This document shows positions 7,131-13,608 of a stretch of DNA of 13,608 bases, piece by piece. The notes below the pieces were generated by a model. It was not told the DNA's origin. It saw only the letters and a list, made by a program, of their open reading frames with translations, and did not search any database. The translations under genes and the position numbers were made by a program. Numbering within the stretch: position 1 is the stretch's first letter; the number at the start of each line of letters is the position of its first letter. Origin of the DNA: Cycloclasticus sp. (GTDB lineage: Bacteria; Pseudomonadota; Gammaproteobacteria; Methylococcales; Cycloclasticaceae); contig DUCA01000181.1 of assembly GCA_012960055.1 (NCBI GenBank), positions 1-13,608 on the forward strand. The letters are read 5' to 3'.

Positions 7131-8328
7131 TTCTTTTCTCCCTTCTTTTAATGTTCGATTGAACAACGAAGTAATCAATTAACGGCGCGAACATGTTGGC
7201 AAACAAAATAGCTAACATCATGCCTTCTGGGAACGCAGGGTTCACCACACGAATCAAAATCACCATTAAGCCAATTAAACCACCATAAATCCAACGGCCT
7301 GTATTTGTCATCGCCGCACTTACAGGGTCTGTTGCCATGTAGATAGCACCGAACGCAAAACCACCCAATACAGCGTGCCAATACCAAGGCGTGGCAAACA
7401 TCGGGTTGGTTTCACTGCCAATAAAATTAAATAACGTACTGGTCAAAACCATCCCGGCTAGCACACCCAACATAATGCGGTACGACGCAATACGCGTATA
7501 CAGCAAGAAACTTGCGCCAATTAGGCAAGCCAGCGTTGATGTTTCGCCAATTGAACCCTGTATGGTTCCTAGGAATGCGTCCATCCATGTAATACCCGAC
7601 GCCATCACTGCATCGATACCACCAGCGGCAGCTAAACCTAAAGCGGTTGCACCACTAAAGCCATCAACAGCAGTCCAAATTGCATCACCTGACATTTGCG
7701 CAGGATAAGCAAAGAACAAGAATGCACGGCCTGTTAACGCAGGGTTTAAGAAGTTTTTACCTGTTCCACCAAACACTTCCTTACCAATGACCACACCAAA
7801 TGAAATACCTAAAGCAACCTGCCAAAGCGGCGTCGTTGCAGGCAATATCAATGAGAACAACATCGATGTTACAAAGAAGCCTTCATTAACCTCATGTCCA
7901 CGTACGATGGCGAAAATAATTTCCCACACACCACCGACAATCAAGGTAACCAGATAAATAGGCACGTAATACATGGCTCCGTGCACCATACACGCCAATA
8001 TACTATCCGCATCGTAACCCACTAAATTAGTCACCATGCCGCGCCATGTATCTAACGATGTCATGCCTATATCTGCCATTGCCACATTAGCAAGATGGCC
8101 TGTGTTCCACATCGCCATGATCACGCAAGGCAATGCGGCGATAAACACGTAGGTCATCACACGTTTTAAATCTATCGCGTCACGAACGTGAATATTACCG
8201 GCTGTTACATCTTTCGGCGTGTATAAAAACGTATCCACCATTTCATAAATGGCGTAGTACTTTTCAAGTGGCCCGCCCTTAGCAAATTGCGGGTGTATTG
8301 AATCTAAATAATTTCTTAAACGAGACAT
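7123..8328 (-). CDS. nqrB: Na+-NQR subunit B (covalent FMN, ion path)
   Basis: The largest membrane subunit, 401 residues with about ten transmembrane helices, homologous to RnfD. It carries covalent FMN and riboflavin, and contributes to the quinone site and Na+ pathway. The flavinylation motif is D222-G-F-S-G-A-T228, with T228 the predicted FMN attachment residue. The very conserved stretches HEVNEGFFVTS (145-155) and GKEVFGGTGKNFLNPALTGR (182-201) identify NqrB with near certainty. ATG at 8328 overlaps the nqrA stop by one base (TAATG), with AGGAGG inside the end of nqrA. The length is close to the Vibrio subunit. Confidence 0.98.
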   Translation of the reverse strand: MSRLRNYLDSIHPQFAKGGPLEKYYAIYEMVDTFLYTPKDVTAGNIHVRDAIDLKRVMTYVFIAALPCVIMAMWNTGHLANVAMADIGMTSLDTWRGMVTNLVGYDADSILACMVHGAMYYVPIYLVTLIVGGVWEIIFAIVRGHEVNEGFFVTSMLFSLILPATTPLWQVALGISFGVVIGKEVFGGTGKNFLNPALTGRAFLFFAYPAQMSGDAIWTAVDGFSGATALGLAAAGGIDAVMASGITWMDAFLGTIQGSIGETSTLACLIGASFLLYTRIASYRIMLGVLAGMVLTSTLFNFIGSETNPMFATPWYWHAVLGGFAFGAIYMATDPVSAAMTNTGRWIYGGLIGLMVILIRVVNPAFPEGMMLAILFANMFAPLIDYFVVQSNIKRREKRNA

Positions 8329-9671
8329 TAGCCCTCCTTCTCGATGTGTGACAAGTTACTGCGTAACGCGGTCCCAAAATCATGTTTGCCTGAATCTACA
8401 AAAGAACATAGCGCCAAATCTTCTTCGTCTAACTCCAACGCGCCCAACTGTTCAGCTGTATCCACATCCATTACCACTAATGCACGTAACAACTGTGTAG
8501 GCAGGATATCTAATGGCATCACGCCTTCAAATACGCCGATGGGAACAATCGCACGTGGACTTCCATGTGCTGACGAATCCATTGGCATTTTTTTCTTACG
8601 GTTAAAACTTGAAAACAACGCATTGGTAAATGAGAACTTCTCACCCGCTGGGTTTAACCAACCCAATAATTGACGATCACGGCCTTCTTGAATCACAGAA
8701 ATCTGCACGTGATAGCGACCTAAATACGCCGCCCAATGATTCGCTTTCTTGCCTGATAAAATAGAACCCGATATCACACGGATTTTACCAGAATCAACCT
8801 CACCAGCTATCAACTCTTCAGTATCCGCACCCAGCCTGGTTTTAATCAACCTTGGGTTGGTGACTTTAGGGCCGGCCAACGCGACAATTCTATCGACACA
8901 TAAATGACCTGTTGTAAACAATTTACCAACGGCAATCACATCTTGATAACCAATAGTCCAGGCAATTTTGTTTGCACTAACCGGGCTAATGAAATGTATG
9001 TGCGTACCGGACAAACCTGCCGGATGCGGACCAGAAAACTCAGTCACTTCAACCATGCTAGGTACATCAACGACCATGCCCGCCGATTTACTAACATACA
9101 CTTTACCGTCTGTAAGTCTGGATAAAACAGTCAAGCCGTTTTTAAATGCTTCGGCATCAACAGCAATCACGACACTTGGGTCAGCCGCCAACGGATTCGT
9201 GTCCATAACAGACACATGGATAGCAACAGGCTTCGTTGCCGGAGCAGGCACCTTACTGAATGGACGTGTTTTAAACGCCGCCCATAATCCAGACTCGGTT
9301 AAATTCTTAACAACGTCCGCCGCATCAAGACCGGCTAATTTATCAGTAGAGTACTTAGCAAACTCAACCTGTTCGTCACCGTCTAACTCGACAACCACTG
9401 TGCGCAGCGCACGCTTTGCACCTCGATTGATGCTTTTAACAACACCACAACCAGGCGATGTGAAATTCACACCTTCGGTTTTTTTATCTGTAAATAAAAT
9501 CTGACCCAGCTTCACACGATCGCCCTCTTTGACCATCATGGTCGGCTTCATGTCAATATAATCTCTGCCAATGATGGCAACGCTGGAAACCTGATTACCT
9601 TCTGAAATAACTTGATCTGGCGCGCCTGTAATAGGCAAGTCCAAACCCTTTTTTATATTAAAGTGATTCAT
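8328..9671 (-). CDS. nqrA: Na+-NQR subunit A
   Basis: The cytoplasmic subunit of 447 residues, related to RnfC but lacking iron-sulfur cysteines, linked in Vibrio to quinone binding. It opens with the typical IKKGLDLPITG and contains a biotinyl-lipoyl-like barrel region (about residues 20-100, including SPGCGVVKSINRGAKRALR), then RPFSKVP, MDTNPLAA and GPHPAGLSGTHIHF. The C-terminus ALELDEEDLALCSF is also strongly conserved. ATG at 9671 has only a weak purine-rich site upstream. It is the first gene of the nqr operon and a good promoter lies about 70 bases upstream. Length is normal. Confidence 0.98.
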   Translation of the reverse strand: MNHFNIKKGLDLPITGAPDQVISEGNQVSSVAIIGRDYIDMKPTMMVKEGDRVKLGQILFTDKKTEGVNFTSPGCGVVKSINRGAKRALRTVVVELDGDEQVEFAKYSTDKLAGLDAADVVKNLTESGLWAAFKTRPFSKVPAPATKPVAIHVSVMDTNPLAADPSVVIAVDAEAFKNGLTVLSRLTDGKVYVSKSAGMVVDVPSMVEVTEFSGPHPAGLSGTHIHFISPVSANKIAWTIGYQDVIAVGKLFTTGHLCVDRIVALAGPKVTNPRLIKTRLGADTEELIAGEVDSGKIRVISGSILSGKKANHWAAYLGRYHVQISVIQEGRDRQLLGWLNPAGEKFSFTNALFSSFNRKKKMPMDSSAHGSPRAIVPIGVFEGVMPLDILPTQLLRALVVMDVDTAEQLGALELDEEDLALCSFVDSGKHDFGTALRSNLSHIEKEG

Positions 9672-9740
9672 TGATTAGGCTTCTTATTAATTGAATATTT
9701 GATCACCACACGATACAAACACATGGCAATAATCCGCTGC

Positions 9741-9769
9741 ATTCTACAGTATTGCGGCGCAACACTCAA
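9741..9769 (-). promoter_or_regulatory. Probable sigma-70 promoter of the nqr operon
   Basis: On the minus strand TTGAGT (plus-strand 9769-9764) and TAGAAT (9746-9741) are separated by exactly 17 bases. Transcription would start near 9734, giving a leader of about 60 bases before nqrA. The spacer contains the palindrome TTGCG-G-CGCAA (plus 9752-9762), which could be a repressor or activator site. This is the best promoter-like sequence in the 108-base gap between the ABC permease gene and nqrA. Confidence 0.5.
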
Positions 9770-9779
9770 TCCAACAACA

Positions 9780-10553
9780 CTAGTCTCTTATGCCCACGCC
9801 TTTGTTTAAAAGCCTTAAGCTTATAACCAATAGCGATATGATAAATAACCCAATAACCAAGAGCCCATACTGCAAAGGGATGTCAGATTCACCCAATACG
9901 CTATATCGAAACACATCTATCATATACAGTACCGGGTTCAACAAAGAGGCGTTTTGCCAGAACGTGGGAAGCATGTCTATCGAGTAAAAAACACCGCCTA
10001 AATAGATTAATGGCGTCAACACGAATGTAGGCACAATTGAAATATCGTCAAAACTTTTTGCATACACGGCATTAATAAAACCCGCAGACGAGAACAAAAT
10101 ACCGGTTAGTAAAAACACCATAATCATCATAAAAGGGTGCGCTATCGTTAAGTCTGTAAAAAATAAAGACACTAGAGTAACCAAGACACCCACGATAAGC
10201 CCGCGCATAACACCACCGGAAATATAACCCATCAAAATCACCCAGCCAGGCATTGGCGCAACAATCATTTCTTCAATATTATGCTGAAATTTCGAACCAT
10301 AAAAGGATGACACTACATTTGAATACGCATTACTGATCACCGCCATCAAAATCAAGCCCGGCACGATAAACTCCATGTAGTCATAACCCTTCATTTGACC
10401 AATTCTTGAACCAATCAGTGTGCCAAAAATTAGAAAATATAACGTAGTGGTAATAATCGAAGGCAGCAAGGTTTGCACCCAAATACGCAGAAACCGGCGA
10501 ATTTCTTTGTAAGTAATCGTTTGCAGAGCAATCAAATATTCTTTTCTAATCAT
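9780..10553 (-). CDS. yadH: ABC-2 type permease, YadH-like
   Basis: A 257-residue membrane protein of the ABC-2 exporter permease family with about six transmembrane helices (E. coli YadH, 256 residues). It starts with a cytoplasmic amphipathic stretch (TYKEIRRFLRIWVQTLLPS) typical of this group. The segments IVPGLILMAVISNAYSNV and FVLTPLIYLGGVFYSIDMLP are family-like. Two copies probably pair with two of the neighbouring ATPase. The substrate is not known, and a lipid or polysaccharide cannot be read from sequence. The start at 10553 overlaps the ATPase gene by 8 bases, indicating coupling. No terminator is visible before the nqr promoter, so some read-through into nqrA is possible. Confidence 0.9.
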   Translation of the reverse strand: MIRKEYLIALQTITYKEIRRFLRIWVQTLLPSIITTTLYFLIFGTLIGSRIGQMKGYDYMEFIVPGLILMAVISNAYSNVVSSFYGSKFQHNIEEMIVAPMPGWVILMGYISGGVMRGLIVGVLVTLVSLFFTDLTIAHPFMMIMVFLLTGILFSSAGFINAVYAKSFDDISIVPTFVLTPLIYLGGVFYSIDMLPTFWQNASLLNPVLYMIDVFRYSVLGESDIPLQYGLLVIGLFIISLLVISLRLLNKGVGIRD

Positions 10554-11472
10554 TATTACGCTCCTTTTGCGCTAGCAACTTCAAGAACAATTGCTCCAAC
10601 CGGTTTGACTCATTTCGAATACCCGTTACTTTTATGTCCAGCGCTGCCAGCTCGTTAAACAACGCATGAATACCCGCTTCTTTTTGTACACTAACTTGCC
10701 ATGTCGTTTCATCTATAGCCTCAATACTGCAACCTGGTATCACGGGAATCAGCCCCACAGAGCTGTCTATATTCAACACAAAAATCTCTTCTGAGGATTT
10801 TGCAAGTAAGCCTTTCATATCCGTGTTCTCAATCACCTCGCCTTTGTTGATAATGGCAATATGTCGGCATAGGCTTTCCGCTTCTTCTAAATAATGCGTG
10901 GTTAAAATAATTGTTGTGCCGGCGGCGTTTATTTTCTTAAAAAATGCCCACATCGAACGCCGTATTTCAATATCAACGCCAGCCGTTGGCTCATCTAGAA
11001 TCAGCAGTTTAGGCTCATGAACCAATGCCCGCGCAATCATCAAACGACGCTTCATGCCACCCGATAACTCTCGCGACGCCACATTTCGCTTATCCCAAAT
11101 TTCAAGCTGCTTTAAACATATCTCTGCACGTTCGAGCGCCTTTTTACGGGGAATGCCGTAATAACCCGCTTGCGAGACGACAATATCAAACACGTTTTCA
11201 AACTGGTTGAAATTAAACTCTTGCGGCACCAAACCAATACAACGTTTAACCTCTTCAGGCTCCTTATCTAAATCATGCCCAAACACGTGAACTGAACCAG
11301 ACGTTTTATTGACCAATGAGGCAACAATACCAATCGTTGTCGATTTGCCCGCCCCATTCGCACCTAACAGCGCAAAAAAATCGCCTTGTTGCACATCCAA
11401 GTCAATGCCTTTAAGCGCCACAAAGCCATTGCGGTAACGTTTTACCAGCTGTTTTATTTCAAGTGCTTTCAT
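10546..11472 (-). CDS. yadG: ABC transporter ATP-binding protein, YadG-like
   Basis: A 308-residue ATPase, the same length as E. coli YadG and alike along its whole length. It powers the partner permease encoded just downstream. All catalytic elements are present: Walker A GANGAGKST (37-45), Q-loop Q84 in LVPQEFNF, signature LSGGMKRR (136-143), Walker B LLILDEPTAG (156-165) with E161, and switch H193. A C-terminal extension of about 80 residues follows the nucleotide-binding domain, as in other ABC-2 drug or polymer exporters. ATG at 11472 has no strong Shine-Dalgarno. It is divergent from maeB across a 128-base gap. Confidence 0.93.
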   Translation of the reverse strand: MKALEIKQLVKRYRNGFVALKGIDLDVQQGDFFALLGANGAGKSTTIGIVASLVNKTSGSVHVFGHDLDKEPEEVKRCIGLVPQEFNFNQFENVFDIVVSQAGYYGIPRKKALERAEICLKQLEIWDKRNVASRELSGGMKRRLMIARALVHEPKLLILDEPTAGVDIEIRRSMWAFFKKINAAGTTIILTTHYLEEAESLCRHIAIINKGEVIENTDMKGLLAKSSEEIFVLNIDSSVGLIPVIPGCSIEAIDETTWQVSVQKEAGIHALFNELAALDIKVTGIRNESNRLEQLFLKLLAQKERNND

Positions 11473-11600
11473 GTATAGTTAGGATTCTAATAAAATCACA
11501 TTTGCATAAACCCTCGTTAAAAAACAAGCGCTCATTAATAGCTCGTTAGTTTAACGCACAATGCATTGCTTCCATTCTATCTACTTTAAATATTATTTGT
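11473..11600. promoter_or_regulatory. Divergent intergenic region yadG-like / maeB
   Basis: This 128-base AT-rich gap must hold the promoters for both the minus-strand ABC pair and the plus-strand malic enzyme gene. I could not pick a -35/-10 pair with confident spacing for either direction. No clear operator or terminator was seen. The role is inferred from gene orientation only. Confidence 0.5.
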
Positions 11601-13608
11601 ATGAATGACACATTCAAAAAAAACGCACTCCACTACCATCAATACCCCAAACCAGGGAAAATTGAAGTCGTTGCGACCAAGGCCCTAAGCAACCAAACCG
11701 ACCTTGCTCTGGCGTACAGCCCAGGCGTTGCCGAACCTTGTCTCGAAATCGCAAAAGACCCATCCACTGTCGCGCTGTATACCGCACGCAGTAACCTTGT
11801 TGCGGTTATCACCAATGGCACCGCTGTTTTAGGCTTAGGCAACATTGGCCCCTTAGCATCAAAACCTGTAATGGAAGGCAAAGGCGTTTTATTTAAGAAA
11901 TTTGGCGGCGTGGATGTTTTTGATATCGAAATCAATGAAACAGACCCCGATAAATTTGTCGATATCGTCGCCAGCCTTGCACCAACATTTGGCGGCATCA
12001 ATCTTGAAGACATTAAAGCGCCCGAGTGCTTTTTTATTGAACAAAAACTACGTGAAAAAATAGACATTCCTGTCTTCCACGATGATCAACATGGCACTGC
12101 CATCATCACGGCTGCGGCCATATTAAATGCCTTAAAAGTAGCCAATAAAAAAATCGAAGACGTTAAGCTTGTTGCCTCTGGCGCGGGCGCCGCGGGCATC
12201 GCTTGCTTAGACATGTTGGTAGAAATGGGGCTTAAACAAGAAAACATTCTCGTTAGCGACAGTAAAGGCCTTATTTACGACGGCCGAACTGCTGGAATGG
12301 ATGGGCGTAAACAACGCTATGCGGCTAAAACCGAGTTGAGAACACTGGCCGAAGCCACCGTGGATGCTGACATTTTCTTAGGCGTTTCGCGCGCAGGCAT
12401 GATGACGCAGGAGATGGTTAAAGGCATGGCGGCATCACCGATTATTTTTGCACTGGCCAACCCAACACCTGAAATTTTACCGGAAGAAATCAAAGCCGTT
12501 AGAGACGACGCGATTATCGCAACTGGTCGTTCGGATTACCCGAACCAGGTGAACAATGTTTTGTGCTTCCCTTACATCTTTAGGGGCGCACTCGATGTAG
12601 GCGCAACGACCATTAACGAAGAGATGAAACTTGCCTGCATATACGCAATTTCTGCCTTAGCACAAAAATCCGTGAACAATGATTTTGGTAGCTACGCGGG
12701 ACAAACGCCCGTGTTTGGCGCTGAGTATTTAATCCCACAACCATTCGACCCTAACCTCATTATCGACATTCCTTTAGCCGTTGCTAAAGCAGCCATGGAC
12801 AGCGGCGTTGCCACCAAACCTATTGAAGACTTTGCACAATACAAAGAGACGCTCGAACGGTATGTTTACCGTTCTGGCATGTTGATGAAACCGATTTTCG
12901 AGCGGGCGAAATTAACCCCCAAACGCGTGGTGTATGCCGAAGGCGAAAACGAAAAGGTTTTACGCGCCGTTCAAGAGATCCTAAACGCAGAATTAGCGAA
13001 ACCGATTCTAATTGGCCGTAAAACAAAGATTAAACAATACATCGACCGATTGGATCTGAGCTTTTCTATGGATACGGACGTAGAAATTATCGAGCCAGAA
13101 TGCAACCCGCATTTCCGTGAGTGTGTGGCCGAATACCTTCGCTCAAAAGAACGGAAAGGTGTATCACGCGCATTAGCTGAAAACTATGTGCGTACAAAAA
13201 ACACGGTGCTTGCCTCACTGCTGGTACAGCTAGGCAAAGCGGATGCGATGATATGCGGCATGGTTGGCAACTACCACCGCCACCTTGAACATATAAGCGA
13301 TATTTTGGATAAAACGCCTGGTGCAACCATTGCTTCACTCAATGCCCTTGCGGTCCCTAAGGGTGTTTTTTTCTTCTGCGACACCATGGTTAACAGCCAT
13401 CCAACAGCTGAAGAATTGGCAGCTATTACGGTACAAGCATCCCATTACGTGAAACGCTTCGGCATGACACCTAAAGCCGCCATGTTATCGCACTCTAACT
13501 TTGGCAGCGACATGGACGAAGACGCACAGAAAGCGGCAAAGGCTATTCGCATACTTCATGCAGAACACCCTGAAATTGAAGTGGAAGGCGAAATGCAAGC
13601 CGATGCCG
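11601..13608 (+). CDS. maeB: NADP-dependent malic enzyme MaeB, 3' end missing
   Basis: It decarboxylates malate to pyruvate, yielding NADPH, in the cytoplasm. The frame is open from ATG 11601 to the right edge: 669 codons plus one base, compared with about 760 in E. coli MaeB, so roughly 90 residues lie outside the window. The malic enzyme domain covers about 1-430. It contains catalytic Y39 (AYSPGV) and K94 (MEGKGVLFKKF), metal ligands E136 and D137 and D162 (FHDDQHGTA), and the dinucleotide motif GAGAAG (194-199). A phosphotransacetylase-like regulatory domain starts near 440 (RVVYAEGENEKVLRAV), which defines the hybrid MaeB type and in E. coli mediates acetyl-CoA inhibition. No good Shine-Dalgarno precedes the ATG. 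Cofactor preference (NADP) is inferred from family. Confidence 0.95.
   Translation, partial: MNDTFKKNALHYHQYPKPGKIEVVATKALSNQTDLALAYSPGVAEPCLEIAKDPSTVALYTARSNLVAVITNGTAVLGLGNIGPLASKPVMEGKGVLFKKFGGVDVFDIEINETDPDKFVDIVASLAPTFGGINLEDIKAPECFFIEQKLREKIDIPVFHDDQHGTAIITAAAILNALKVANKKIEDVKLVASGAGAAGIACLDMLVEMGLKQENILVSDSKGLIYDGRTAGMDGRKQRYAAKTELRTLAEATVDADIFLGVSRAGMMTQEMVKGMAASPIIFALANPTPEILPEEIKAVRDDAIIATGRSDYPNQVNNVLCFPYIFRGALDVGATTINEEMKLACIYAISALAQKSVNNDFGSYAGQTPVFGAEYLIPQPFDPNLIIDIPLAVAKAAMDSGVATKPIEDFAQYKETLERYVYRSGMLMKPIFERAKLTPKRVVYAEGENEKVLRAVQEILNAELAKPILIGRKTKIKQYIDRLDLSFSMDTDVEIIEPECNPHFRECVAEYLRSKERKGVSRALAENYVRTKNTVLASLLVQLGKADAMICGMVGNYHRHLEHISDILDKTPGATIASLNALAVPKGVFFFCDTMVNSHPTAEELAAITVQASHYVKRFGMTPKAAMLSHSNFGSDMDEDAQKAAKAIRILHAEHPEIEVEGEMQADA

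Noticed and set aside
7131..7178. Longer nqrC start at 7178, adding 16 residues
   Set aside because: It would overlap nqrB by 56 bases, lacks family support, and a good ribosome site precedes the ATG at 7130.
8968..9504. 178-codon plus-strand frame inside nqrA
   Set aside because: It is antisense to a firmly identified gene, has Ser/Thr-rich low-information content, and no ribosome site or family features were seen.
11639..12067. 142-codon minus-strand frame inside maeB
   Set aside because: It is opposite the catalytic part of a clear malic enzyme with all motifs intact, so it is a shadow frame.

Overview
The window looks like chromosomal DNA from a marine or halophilic gammaproteobacterium. 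The evidence is a complete Na+-translocating NADH:quinone oxidoreductase (Na+-NQR) cluster with its maturation genes, an E. coli-type exonuclease I, a YadG/YadH-type ABC pair and a MaeB-type malic enzyme, all with gammaproteobacterial-looking protein sequences and moderately AT-rich intergenic DNA. I cannot assign a genus from sequence reading alone.

Layout, left to right. Positions 1-662 hold no intact gene of normal size. They contain several short AT-rich dyads and a small decayed-looking reading frame behind a very strong Shine-Dalgarno (324-494). Positions 663-11472 are all minus strand, so they read right to left: a yadG/yadH-like ABC exporter pair (11472-9780), a promoter-bearing gap, nqrA-B-C-D-E-F (9671-3800), apbE (3799-2747), nqrM (2750-2568), a two-CBS-domain protein (2513-2112) and sbcB (2108-663). 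From 11601 the plus strand carries maeB, which runs off the right edge about 90 codons before its usual end.

How the genes work together. NqrA-F form the membrane pump that oxidises NADH, reduces ubiquinone and exports Na+. ApbE attaches FMN covalently to Thr residues of NqrB and NqrC. NqrM is needed for the iron centre held by the NqrD and NqrE cysteines. All residues expected for these cofactors are present, so the locus should encode a working, self-sufficient Na+-NQR.

The most notable structure is a textbook intrinsic terminator (13-bp perfect stem, 7-nt loop, U7) that lies inside the first codons of apbE, directly after nqrF and within the lipoprotein signal peptide coding sequence. apbE itself appears to start with TTG. 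This suggests that expression of the maturation genes is throttled relative to the structural subunits. Otherwise the region is ordinary, and I did not find a wholly new system.
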